Positions 1-8,411 of a stretch of 64,000 bases of DNA are shown in pieces (within the stretch, counting starts at the first letter, position 1; the number at the start of each line of letters is the position of its first letter). Position numbers and translations under genes: made by a program. Origin of the DNA: Streptomyces leeuwenhoekii (lineage in GTDB: Bacteria; Actinomycetota; Actinomycetes; Streptomycetales; Streptomycetaceae); NCBI RefSeq assembly GCF_001013905.1, contig NZ_LN831790.1:1736001-1800000 (forward strand), given 5' to 3'. Under the pieces are notes generated by a model that saw only the letters and a list, made by a program, of their open reading frames with translations, searched no databases and was not told the DNA's origin.

Positions 1-169
1 CGCTGTTGCGGATTCCCCGGCATGCGCGCCTTGACCCTCGAGCCGGCCGAAGCTCGACGAGGACGAGGTGGCGCCGCTTCCGCCCGCGCGGAGCGCCGGG
101 ATCTGTGGTCCGCGGCCGGGTCAGTGGCGATCCGGTGTGAACGTGAAGACCACCGCCCCCGGCGGAGCA

Positions 170-217
170 CTCCCCCGGCGTGGCCCTCCCCCGGCGGGGT
201 CCTCCCCCGGCGGGGTC
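170..217. repeat. Three tandem 16-bp C/G-rich units
   Basis: Units at 170-185, 186-201 and 202-217 follow the pattern CTCCCCCGGCGGGGTC. The first copy has two differences. Each unit contains the self-complementary CCCCCGGCGGGG, so each could form a small hairpin. The rest of 1-290 holds no gene I can support. Confidence 0.7.
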
Positions 218-290
218 CTCACCGCTTCTTCGCGTCCCGGCCCCGTCCCGACAGCGGCGACACCCCGACCACACTCGAGGGACATTCTTC

Positions 291-837
291 ATGCGCGAAC
301 GCGCCCTCACGGTATTCGGCACCGCCGTAGCCGCATTCCTGCTCACTACGACCACCGCTCCCGCGGACACCATCATCACCGCGGGAGAGAACAACATCGA
401 ATGGAGGAGGAACTGCAACACCCTGTACGAGGGACCGTCACCCCGACGTATGCGATCACCGACAAGCAGAACAACGGGATGTGCGCGGGAGATGCCCGGC
501 TCCGCGTTTCCACCTACAGCGTTACACCCACAGCGGGTGGACCGAACGCAGACGAGAAGCAGTGCTGAACCTGCCACTCATTCATTCGTTCACCCATCCA
601 CTCTTTCAGGGGGAATGCCAGGACGCTCACCGCCACCTGCAAGCGCGCCAGCGGAATCGCTGCCGCCTCGCTCGTCGAGGAAGCCCAGTGCCTGCTCCAG
701 CACTACGGCTCCACCCCGGGCACCGTCGACGGCCTCTTCCCTCCACGTCCCAGGCCACCGCGAAGAGGGCCAGGCAGAACGCCAGCGACGCAAATTCTGA
801 AAAGCCCTCGAATGATCAGGGGCCGTGCGGCACCTGA
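291..837 (+). pseudogene. Frameshifted secreted peptidoglycan-binding protein
   Basis: An ATG at 291 starts a clear secretion signal: MRERALTVFGTAVAAFLL followed by TTTTAPAD. The coding signal then changes frame at least three times. Frame 3 runs to about 435. Frame 2 continues with VTPTYAITDKQNNGMCAG to about 525. Frame 1 carries THSGWTERRREAVLN. Frame 2 resumes with AAASLVEEAQCLLQHYGSTP, then TVDGLF, and frame 1 finishes with SQATAKRA to a stop at 837. The VEEAQCLLQHYG...TVDGLFG...SQATAK pattern matches the PG_binding_1 cell-wall-binding fold seen in small secreted Streptomyces proteins. No single frame spans the gene, so I call it a pseudogene. Sequencing error is the alternative. Confidence 0.6.
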
Positions 838-1104
838 AAACCTGACGGAACGACGATATGACTGCTTGGGGCCTCTGTTACCCAAGGGCAGGAAGTTGGA
901 GCGCCCACCGATATGGCCGCGACGGTAGCTGATCAACGGAATCCGGTGACGCACGGAATAGTCCCCCAGGCGTCCTCAACCTCCGCACCGAAAGGCCAAG
1001 GAACCCTCACCCGAATCTGTTACTGTCCCTTTCCGACCGGCGAAGAGCCGTAAATCGAGGGCTGCTTCGCGACGACGTGTAAGTCTCCATCCGTGGGAGG
1101 CGCC

Positions 1105-3522
1105 ATGAACAGACGCGTCACACTGCCGCTCAGTGTCTTATTACTCCTGGTCGGGGCCACGGCGCCCGCCGTCGCAGGCAACGACGACAACAACTCCGCT
1201 CCCGGGACGACGATCTACCGGGACGACACGGTCGACGTGTCCTACCGGAAACTCGCGGCGGACGATCCGCAATGGGACAAGGTGCCCCGGACGTTCCGCG
1301 ACAAGGTGCCGGCGGGCTCCTACATCGCGCAGTTGCAGATCAAGAACGTCTCCGAGGACGACATCAACGGCTGGTCGCTGTCGTTCGAGTCGCCGGACAG
1401 GATCACGGCGACCGAGTCGGCGAAGCTGGACGCCCGGCAGGGCATGCGCACGACGATCCAGAACGACCCGGCGGACAAGCTGATCGAGCCGGGCACGACC
1501 TCGACCCTCTGGTATCGCGCCCAGGACGGAAGGACGGCGGCGCACACGCCCGCGTGGGCGACCTTCGCGAAGGACGGGGCGCGGCCGGCGAAGGACACCG
1601 ACGGCGACGGACTCCCGGACGACATGGAGCAGCGCGCCAAGCTCGACCCGTCGAGCCGGGACACGGACCGTGACGGTCTGTCCGACTTCCTCGAACTCGG
1701 CACCGGCAGCAGTCCGTCGAAGGCGGACGGCGACGGTGACGGGGTCCGGGACGGCAGGGAGGACCCGGACGGCGACAAGGTGCCGAACCAGCGCGAGGTA
1801 CAGCTCCAGACCTCACTCGTGCGGGCGGACACCGACGGCGACGGACTGGCCGACGGAGAGGAGCTGGCCGGGCGCACGAGTCCGGCCAAGCCCGACACCG
1901 ACGGCGACGGCGTGGACGACGGCCAGGAGACGCGGATCGGGTCGGACCCGCGTGCCGCGGAGTCCGCCTTCGACGTGACGCGGTCCGCGAACGGCGGCGC
2001 CACCACGGCCTCGGCCACGATCAAGGGGCTCGGCCCTCGGCAGGTGCCGACGTTCCGGATCACCGAGCTTCCGGCCGACCAGCGGCAGTTCCCGACCTCC
2101 ACTCCGGGTTACGTGGGCCAGGGGTACGAGTTCGCGGTCGACGGCCGATTCGGCCAGGCGAAGATCTCCTTCAAGATCGACCGGAAGCAGGCGGGCCCGG
2201 ACGTCAGGCCCGCCGTCTACCGCTACGACGACACGTCCCAGCGACTGGTCAAGCTCGCGGGCCAGCGGGTCGACGGCGACACGATCACGGCCGCGACCGG
2301 GGACTTCTCCAAGTACGTCGTGCTCGACAGCCGCGTCTTCGACAAGGTGTGGGATCAGCCCCTCCGCAAGGGTTCCGCCGAGGCACCGGATCTGTCGAAG
2401 GACACCGACAACGACGGGGTCAGCGACTACTACGAGACCGAGATGCGCAACGGGAACCTCCTCCAGGGCAACGGTGTGCCCGTCGGCGCGATGGACCCCG
2501 AGAACCCGGACACGGACGGCGACTCCCTCAAGGACGGCGAGGAGGTCCAGGTCGTCACGGACGAGCTGTCCGGGTCGAAGGAGCTGGTCTACGCCAAACT
2601 GTCCTCGGATCCGCTGAAGCAGGACACCGACGGCGACGGCACCCGGGACAGCGCCGACCGGCAGCGGCTCGTCTCCGACCCGACGGACATGCTGATCCAC
2701 CAGTCACAGAACCGGGAGGGCCGGCGCAAGGAGCCCGACCCCGACAACTTCCCGGTGCCGCCGAGCTCGCGGGTGGCGGACGACCTGACGTTCAACGACT
2801 ACACGTACGGCGAGCTGACCGATCTGGACTGGGATTTCTGGGTCGCCTCGTTCACGCCCGAGTTCCTGATGTGGGCCGAGTTCAACGACATCATGAACAT
2901 CGGCAAGGCCGGCGCGGACGCCGACAACCAGCAGGCGGTGGACGACCTGCGGAACGCCTTCCGCTACGGCCACAACGGGCAGAGCGCGGGCACCGTCACC
3001 GTGGACGACGACTACGACCCCGCCAAGTACCTCCAGGTCGGTTCCGGCAGCGCCCTGTCCCGGGCGGTCGCGGCATCACCGCAGGAGCAGAGCTACATCG
3101 AGAAGGCCAAGGGGATCATCCTCCAGTCCCTCAGGGAGAACCGGGGCGGAACGGCGCAGTTCCAGGTCCAGGACGACCTGAACAAGAACCTGCTGTTCCA
3201 GCTGTTCAAGAACAGCGGCCTGCAGTACCCGGTGTACGACTTCTCCGTCGGTGACGCCAACCAGCGTGCCCTCTCCATCGCCATCCATCAGTTCCACGGG
3301 CACACGATCCGGCTGAAGGACTACAAGGTCACCGGGAACACGTTCTCCGGAACCCTGGTCTTCCACTCGTACGACCACTTCGGGCTCGACCCAGACGACG
3401 AGATCACCAACTACGGTTTCATCGACTGGTTCACCCTCCAGCACTATGACCGGTTTGATGGGAAGTACGCCCCGGCCATCGCGGTGGCGGACGTCGAGGT
3501 ACCCATCAGTGGTTCGTTCTGA
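1105..3522 (+). CDS. Large secreted protein with thrombospondin type 3-like calcium repeats
   Basis: The product is 805 aa and exported; MNRRVTLPLSVLLLLVGATA is a signal peptide ending near AVAG. Residues ~35-155 form a beta-rich domain whose NGWSLSFESP and IEPGTTSTLWYRAQ segments resemble a CBM2-like or cellulose-binding fold. Residues ~160-285 and ~430-515 carry Asp-rich repeats such as DTDGDGLPDDMEQ and DTDNDGVSDYYE, which match thrombospondin type 3 calcium-binding repeats. Residues ~565-805 form a separate C-terminal domain ending FIDWFTLQHYDRFDGKYAPA. That segment vaguely recalls DUF3289-type domains, but this is from memory and weak. I chose ATG 1105 because GGGAGG lies 4 nt upstream and the signal peptide starts there; an in-frame GTG lies at 1093. 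The next gene starts inside its last codons. The biochemical role is unknown: cell-surface adhesion or a secreted effector are both possible. Confidence 0.8.
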   Translation: MNRRVTLPLSVLLLLVGATAPAVAGNDDNNSAPGTTIYRDDTVDVSYRKLAADDPQWDKVPRTFRDKVPAGSYIAQLQIKNVSEDDINGWSLSFESPDRITATESAKLDARQGMRTTIQNDPADKLIEPGTTSTLWYRAQDGRTAAHTPAWATFAKDGARPAKDTDGDGLPDDMEQRAKLDPSSRDTDRDGLSDFLELGTGSSPSKADGDGDGVRDGREDPDGDKVPNQREVQLQTSLVRADTDGDGLADGEELAGRTSPAKPDTDGDGVDDGQETRIGSDPRAAESAFDVTRSANGGATTASATIKGLGPRQVPTFRITELPADQRQFPTSTPGYVGQGYEFAVDGRFGQAKISFKIDRKQAGPDVRPAVYRYDDTSQRLVKLAGQRVDGDTITAATGDFSKYVVLDSRVFDKVWDQPLRKGSAEAPDLSKDTDNDGVSDYYETEMRNGNLLQGNGVPVGAMDPENPDTDGDSLKDGEEVQVVTDELSGSKELVYAKLSSDPLKQDTDGDGTRDSADRQRLVSDPTDMLIHQSQNREGRRKEPDPDNFPVPPSSRVADDLTFNDYTYGELTDLDWDFWVASFTPEFLMWAEFNDIMNIGKAGADADNQQAVDDLRNAFRYGHNGQSAGTVTVDDDYDPAKYLQVGSGSALSRAVAASPQEQSYIEKAKGIILQSLRENRGGTAQFQVQDDLNKNLLFQLFKNSGLQYPVYDFSVGDANQRALSIAIHQFHGHTIRLKDYKVTGNTFSGTLVFHSYDHFGLDPDDEITNYGFIDWFTLQHYDRFDGKYAPAIAVADVEVPISGSF

Positions 3523-4105
3523 CGCCACCGAACTGGAGCGGCGCCTGAGGCGGCGCTCGCCGGGCCGGATCGTGCTCGTCACGCTGATCGTCGTGGCGGC
3601 GCTCATCCTGGCCTGGCGAGTCGTCGTCCTCTGCGCGCTGGAGGCGCATTTCGGCAGCGGGTTCGACGACCGGCGGTTCGACGAGCTGGAGACGGAGTTC
3701 GATCAGCGGCAGCCGGCCTTCGCCCAGGCCGGTGCCCGCATGCGGGAGTTGTCGGCCGCCCACCCGCAGGCCGAACGGATCGCCTGGAGCCTGGCGCTGA
3801 TCTGTGTACGCGACGCCGGACGGGCCGAGGCCTGCAAGCCGACGAGTCCGCGGGACCGGGCGACGTACGAGGCGCTGCCGGGCGTCGACGTGATCGTGCA
3901 TCAGTCGAAGGACCCCGGACGCACGTTCTTCCGCTGCTACGGGGACGACCCGCCGCGCTACACGATCATGCACGCGTCCGAGGGCACGGACGTGGCGGCG
4001 TACGCGAAGGACCACGGGTTCCGAGGCACCCGGCCACTGAAGCCGGGGTGGGTGATCCTCGGGCCGATCCCCGACGTGGACCGTGAAGATGATCAGTGGC
4101 AGTGA
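3509..4105 (+). CDS. Small single-pass membrane protein overlapping the upstream gene
   Basis: 198 aa, starting at GTG 3509, 14 nt inside the end of the preceding gene, with GAGGT about 9 nt upstream. This arrangement suggests translational coupling. The N-terminus is Arg-rich (ELERRLRRRSPGR), followed by one membrane helix at residues ~20-44 (IVLVTLIVVAALILAWRVVV). The remaining ~150 residues would then lie outside the membrane and contain CVRD, EACKP and FFRCYGDD cysteines. I recognise no family. The tight overlap means it probably works with the secreted protein; an anchor, chaperone or immunity protein are all conceivable, and none is proven. Confidence 0.75.
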   Translation: MVRSDATELERRLRRRSPGRIVLVTLIVVAALILAWRVVVLCALEAHFGSGFDDRRFDELETEFDQRQPAFAQAGARMRELSAAHPQAERIAWSLALICVRDAGRAEACKPTSPRDRATYEALPGVDVIVHQSKDPGRTFFRCYGDDPPRYTIMHASEGTDVAAYAKDHGFRGTRPLKPGWVILGPIPDVDREDDQWQ

Positions 4106-4358
4106 GACTCGGGCAGCGGGCCGCCTGGGGCTGAGGGGCGTCGACCGTTGTGGGCCAGCACCCGGAGCCGCCGGCCGCTCAGCACGGCGCTTCGTCCGCC
4201 CACGAGTGCGTACGCGCGTGGCGCGTCGGCGGTGGGGGGCGCGCGTGGCTGCCGGACACGGTGGTCTCGCCCTGTCAGGCTGCGGGTGATCAGGACCCGT
4301 GAACAGAGGATGCCGAAACGGGACGCCTGACGACGGCAGCCCCGGCCGGTGGGGCGCC

Positions 4359-4838
4359 CTACAACGGTGTGCGCCCGGCGAGGGTGCCGCCGGGGTCGTC
4401 GGTCAGGGTGAGGCGGGCCGTGACGCGTTTGCCGACCGGCTCGCGCTGTACCGCGAAGCCCTGGGCGACCGCCATGACGATCTCCAGGCCGTGCTGTCCC
4501 ACCCGGCCGGCGTCAGCCGCTCGGGCGATGGGCAGCGCCGGGTTGGAGTCCCACACCGCGATCTCGACGGTGTCGCCGATGATCCGCAGGTCCAGCAGCA
4601 CCGGTCCGGGGGCGTACTTGCGGGCGTTGGTGACGAGCTCGCTGACCACCAACTGCGTGAGGTCCAGGGCGCGCTGCGAGACGGGCAGCCCGTGCTCCGC
4701 CTGTACTCCGGTGAGGAAACCGGCGGCCAGATGGCGGGCCTGGGCTATGTCGCTGCTGCCCCCGTCCAACGCCACCGTGGTCTGTATCGTCGGCTCGACC
4801 GGCCTGGCGCCGTCCTCGCCCACGGGCACTGATTCCAT
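4359..4838 (-). CDS. Anti-sigma-type serine kinase-like ATP-binding protein
   Basis: 159 aa with a GHKL (HATPase_c_2) fold. The N-box is ELVTNARKYAPG (residues ~75-90) and the ATP lid region is GRVGQHGLEIVMAVAQGF (~125-145). Proteins of this kind, abundant in Streptomyces, resemble RsbW/SpoIIAB anti-sigma kinases and may act on an anti-sigma antagonist or by themselves. I chose ATG 4838 because GAAGG sits 8 nt upstream in the transcript. ATG 4853 is a close alternative, and the frame stays open to 5093. No sigma factor or antagonist gene is adjacent, so the partner is unknown. The stretch 4839-5191 upstream shows no convincing gene. Confidence 0.75.
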   Translation of the reverse strand: MESVPVGEDGARPVEPTIQTTVALDGGSSDIAQARHLAAGFLTGVQAEHGLPVSQRALDLTQLVVSELVTNARKYAPGPVLLDLRIIGDTVEIAVWDSNPALPIARAADAGRVGQHGLEIVMAVAQGFAVQREPVGKRVTARLTLTDDPGGTLAGRTPL

Positions 4839-5191
4839 CGAAGCCGCCTTCATCACCCCGTTCACATGCGCCCGCATACCCACGCTGAGCCAGGTGAAGC
4901 CTGGCACTTGCCTGTCGGCTCCGTCACACCCGAGCATCACCCGGTGCGGCATGGGGCAGCGGTTCGGGGAGGTCCGCCGACTGTGCCGACGTACCGGTAT
5001 GGCGAGGGTGCGGCGGTGGGTACCGGAAGGGCTGCCCGGCGGGGCGAGTCGTCGAGTGCGGCCGGCGCCGCCGACGGCATCCACGGGCGGCACGCGCTGG
5101 GGAGACCGCCCGCGTCGTGGTCGGTCCGCGGCGGGTGGGCTTCATGGGCTCCGGTGGTATGCGGTGGCAGCCCGGTGCGGGTCCGTGGTCG

Positions 5192-6604
5192 TCACCGAGC
5201 GGTCCCGCACGTCCCGGCGGCGCGGCGCCCGCGCTGTTCGGTGATCAGATCGCGGTACCAGTGATAGCTGTCCTTGGGGATACGCCGCTGGGTGGCGTAG
5301 TCCACGTACACCAGGCCGAACCGCTTGCTGTACCCGTACGCCCACTCGAAATTGTCCAGGAGCGACCACACGTAGTAGCCGCGCACGTCGACGCCGTCGG
5401 CGATGGCGTCCGCGACGGCCCTGAGATGGCCGTCCAGGTAGGTGACCCTGGCGGTGTCGTGGACGGCCCCGCCGGGCGTCGGCACGTCGTCCTCGGCACA
5501 GCCGTTCTCCGTGATGTGGACCGGCGGCAGCGCGTCCCCGTACCGCTCGCGCAGGCCGACGAGCAGGTCGCGCAGGGTGTGCGGGACGACCGGCCAGCCC
5601 ATGGCCGTGTGCCTCGCCTCCGGAACGCCGACCCCCTCGAAGCGGTTGTCGTCCGCCGTACGGGTGAGCGGGTCCGCGTCGCGGTACGGCGCGGCCCGGA
5701 CGACCGACGGGGTGTAGTAGTTGATGCCGAGGAAGTCCAGCGGCGCGGCGACGATGTCGAGGTCCCCGCTGCGGCGGAAGGACTGGTGGCGTATCAGGTC
5801 TTCCCAGGTGTCGTCCTCGCCGTCCGCGTAGCGCGCCTTGAGCAGCGGCTCGGTCCACATCAGATTGCGCTGGGTTTCGGCGCGCAGCGCCGCCGCCGCG
5901 TCCTGCGGGGCGCCGGTGGCGGGGGTGACATGGTCGAGGTTGAGCGTGATCCCGACCTCGCGTGCGCCCGCCTCGCGCAGCACCGGCACGGACAGTCCGT
6001 GGCCGACGAGGAGATGGTGCGCGGCGGCCAGCGCCGGCGTCCCCTCGCGGGAACCCGGCGCGTGGTGACCGTTGGCGTGCCCCAGGAAGGCACTACACCA
6101 CGGCTCGTTGAGCGTGATCCACCGGGGCACCCGGTCGGCCAGGGCCCCGGCGACCAGCCGCGCGTAGTCGGCGAACCGGTGGGCGGTGTCCCGGTCGCGC
6201 CAGCCGCCCCGGTCCTCCAGCGCCTGGGGCAGGTCCCAGTGGTAGAGCGTCACGGCGGGCTCGATGCCGGCCTCCAGCAGGCCGTCGACCAGGCGCCGGT
6301 AGAAGTCGAGTCCCGCCGCGTTGGCCGGGCCCGAGCCCGTGGGCTGCACCCGTGGCCAGCTCACGGAGAACCGGTAGGACCGTACGCCCAGCTCCCTCAG
6401 CAAGGCGATGTCCTCGCGGTAGCGGTGGTAGTGGTCACAGGCCACGTCACCGGTGTCGCCCCCGGCGACCGCCCCGGGACGCCGCGCGAAGGTGTCCCAG
6501 ATGGAGGGGCCGCGGCCGTCCTCGCGGGCCGCGCCTTCGATCTGGAAGGCGGCGGTGGCCGCGCCGAAGACGAAGTCGGGCGGGAACGTGGGGAAGTCAC
6601 TCAC
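5192..6604 (-). CDS. GH1 family beta-glycosidase (beta-glucosidase or beta-mannosidase)
   Basis: 470 aa, full length for GH1, with no signal peptide and therefore cytoplasmic. The start is GTG 6604. Residues 5-15 (FPPDFVFGAATAAFQIEG) are the typical GH1 entry. The acid/base is Glu167 in RWITLNEPWCSAF and the nucleophile is Glu366 in HITENGCAEDD. SVSWPRVQPTGSG and WSLLDNFEWAYGY are further GH1 signatures. It probably releases terminal sugars from oligosaccharides brought in by the ABC system at 15-18 kb. It is divergent from the ROK kinase across a 229-nt region holding an AACCGGTT palindrome. The neighbourhood suggests gluco- or manno-oligosaccharides; GH1 sequence alone does not decide between glucose and mannose. 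Confidence 0.9.
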   Translation of the reverse strand: MSDFPTFPPDFVFGAATAAFQIEGAAREDGRGPSIWDTFARRPGAVAGGDTGDVACDHYHRYREDIALLRELGVRSYRFSVSWPRVQPTGSGPANAAGLDFYRRLVDGLLEAGIEPAVTLYHWDLPQALEDRGGWRDRDTAHRFADYARLVAGALADRVPRWITLNEPWCSAFLGHANGHHAPGSREGTPALAAAHHLLVGHGLSVPVLREAGAREVGITLNLDHVTPATGAPQDAAAALRAETQRNLMWTEPLLKARYADGEDDTWEDLIRHQSFRRSGDLDIVAAPLDFLGINYYTPSVVRAAPYRDADPLTRTADDNRFEGVGVPEARHTAMGWPVVPHTLRDLLVGLRERYGDALPPVHITENGCAEDDVPTPGGAVHDTARVTYLDGHLRAVADAIADGVDVRGYYVWSLLDNFEWAYGYSKRFGLVYVDYATQRRIPKDSYHWYRDLITEQRGRRAAGTCGTAR

Positions 6605-6651
6605 GAGATGTCCGTGTCCTGTCGCTGACGGGGCAGCTAGGATCCTCGGCT

Positions 6652-6665
6652 ACTAAACCGGTTCT
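6652..6665. promoter_or_regulatory. Operator-like palindrome in GH1/ROK intergenic region
   Basis: ACTAAACCGGTTCT contains the palindromic core AACCGGTT. The same core occurs upstream of the mannanase, the beta-mannosidase and the sugar-binding protein. A related half, ACTAAACTT, lies at 6700-6708. A LacI-family regulator encoded at 12416-11376 is the obvious candidate binder; this is inference. Confidence 0.55.
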
Positions 6666-6833
6666 GTACAGGTGTACGAGGAGTCTGTGGTTTTTGTTTA
6701 CTAAACTTGGACTTAACTCCGCCTTCCGGCTGGACAACGTTGTCAGAAGCTGGGCAGAGTGTCCGGTCCCGGGTGGCCGCAGGCGCAGGACTCCTCCGCA
6801 GCTCCCGCAGTTCGCAAGGAAGGACGGACCGTG

Positions 6834-8201
6834 ATGGTCGTATACGGAGCGCTCGACATCGGCGGCACGAAGATCGCCGGAGCACTCGTGGATCCGCAGG
6901 GGCGCCTGCTCGCGCGGGCGGAGCGCCCCACCCCCGCGCGCGAACCGGCCGAGACGCTGATGGGTGCCGTGACGGGCGTGCTGGACGAGCTGGCCGGCCA
7001 CCCCGCCTGGCGGGATCTGGCGCGCCTGGGCATCGCGAGCGCGGGACCGGTGGACATGGCCGCCGGGACCGTGAGCCCGGTCAACATCCCGGGCTGGCGC
7101 GGCTTTCCGCTGGTCGAGCGGGTCCGCTCGCACCCGCATGTGCCCGCCCGCACCCATCCCGTACTGATCGGGGACGCAGTCGCCATGACGGCGGCCGAGC
7201 ACTGGCGTGGAGCCGCTCGCGGGGTGGACAGCGCGCTGTGCATGGTGGTCTCCACGGGCATCGGCGGCGGGCTGATCCTCGACGGGCGGCTGCACGCCGG
7301 TCGAACGGGGAACGCGGGGCACATCGGACACATCTCCGTCGACCTCGACGGACCGGCCTGCCCGTGCGGCGCCCGGGGCTGTGTGGAAGGGCTGGCCAGC
7401 GGGACGGCGATCGCGGCCTACGCCCTGGCGGCGGGCTGGAGGCCGCCCGCGGGCGTCGCCGCGACCGCGGCCGCCGTCGCCGCCGCGGCCCGCGAGGGCG
7501 ACCCCGTCGCCCTGGCCGCCTACGAGCGGGCCGCCCAAGCCCTGGCGGCGGCGATCGCCGCGACGACCGCCCTGGTCGAACTCGACCTCGTCGTGATCGG
7601 CGGCGGCGTGGCGCAGGCGGGTGACACGTTGTTCGCCCCGCTGCGCCGCCACCTGGCCGACTACGCGGCCCTCGACTTCACGCGCGGGGTACCGATCGTG
7701 CCGGCCGAACTGTCCCTGGACGCCGGACTCATCGGCGCCGCGGCCGTCGCCGCCGCGTCCCTCGCGGGACCGGCGGACATCGGAGGCATGGCCGCGGCGG
7801 CACCGGCATCGGCCCCGGTTCCGGCCACGGCCCCAACCCCGGCACCGGCCACAGCCCTGGCACCGGCAACGGCCCCGGCTTCGGCCACGGCCCCGGCCGC
7901 AAAGGGACCGGAGGGGACGGGATCGTCCGCGACCGTCCCTGCCCCGGCCGAGGCGGAACCGGTGGGGACGACGGGCGCGGCAGGCGACTCCGCACCGGCC
8001 TTCGCCCCCGCCTCCGGCGCCACGCCGACCGAAACTCCGATCACCGACGCCGCACCAGCCGACACCCCGGTCACCGACGTCACACCGACCGACACCCCGG
8101 CCTCCGGCGCCACACCCGCCGCCACCCCGATCTCCGGCAGCAGCGCAGTACCCGCCCCCAGGGCCTCCGTACCGCTGCGAGGCGGCACCGCCCTCGGGTG
8201 A
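6834..8201 (+). CDS. ROK family sugar kinase with Pro/Ala/Thr-rich tail
   Basis: 455 aa. Residues ~1-306 are a complete ROK kinase: phosphate-binding ALDIGGTKIAGALV near residue 5, STGIGGGLI, and the zinc motif CPCGARGCVEG starting at Cys176. It likely phosphorylates glucose, mannose or a related hexose in the cytoplasm, using ATP. It precedes the mannose-6-phosphate isomerase gene, which fits mannose phosphorylation. AAGGAAGGA lies 9 nt before ATG 6834; GTG 6831 is equally possible. The odd part is residues ~307-455, about 150 aa almost entirely Ala, Pro, Thr, Ser, Val and Gly with TPI/TPVTD-like repeats. ROK kinases normally stop near residue 310-320. Confidence 0.88.
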   Translation: MVVYGALDIGGTKIAGALVDPQGRLLARAERPTPAREPAETLMGAVTGVLDELAGHPAWRDLARLGIASAGPVDMAAGTVSPVNIPGWRGFPLVERVRSHPHVPARTHPVLIGDAVAMTAAEHWRGAARGVDSALCMVVSTGIGGGLILDGRLHAGRTGNAGHIGHISVDLDGPACPCGARGCVEGLASGTAIAAYALAAGWRPPAGVAATAAAVAAAAREGDPVALAAYERAAQALAAAIAATTALVELDLVVIGGGVAQAGDTLFAPLRRHLADYAALDFTRGVPIVPAELSLDAGLIGAAAVAAASLAGPADIGGMAAAAPASAPVPATAPTPAPATALAPATAPASATAPAAKGPEGTGSSATVPAPAEAEPVGTTGAAGDSAPAFAPASGATPTETPITDAAPADTPVTDVTPTDTPASGATPAATPISGSSAVPAPRASVPLRGGTALG

Positions 8202-8300
8202 CGGACCGGCCCGCACCCGCGCCGCCGCCGCGCGGCACGCGCGCTCGCCTCCCGTACGGACCGTTCGGCTTCGACCGTCCGGCCGACGCCACCCCACCCC

Positions 8301-8360
8301 AGCCCACTCCAGCCCGTCCCAGCCCACTCCAGCCCGTCCCAGCCCACTCCAGCCCGTCCC
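8301..8360. repeat. Three perfect 20-bp tandem repeats
   Basis: The unit AGCCCACTCCAGCCCGTCCC is repeated exactly at 8301-8320, 8321-8340 and 8341-8360, and a partial copy continues to about 8367. It lies between the ROK kinase stop and the isomerase start. It has no dyad symmetry and is probably slippage-generated. Confidence 0.9.
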
Positions 8361-8411
8361 AGCCCACCGCCCGCGCGGAAGCTCACCGGCACTTCGAAAG
8401 GAACCCCCCGC

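Noticed and set aside
8301..8360. Possible CRISPR array
   Set aside because: The repeats are direct and adjacent without spacers, and no cas gene lies nearby.
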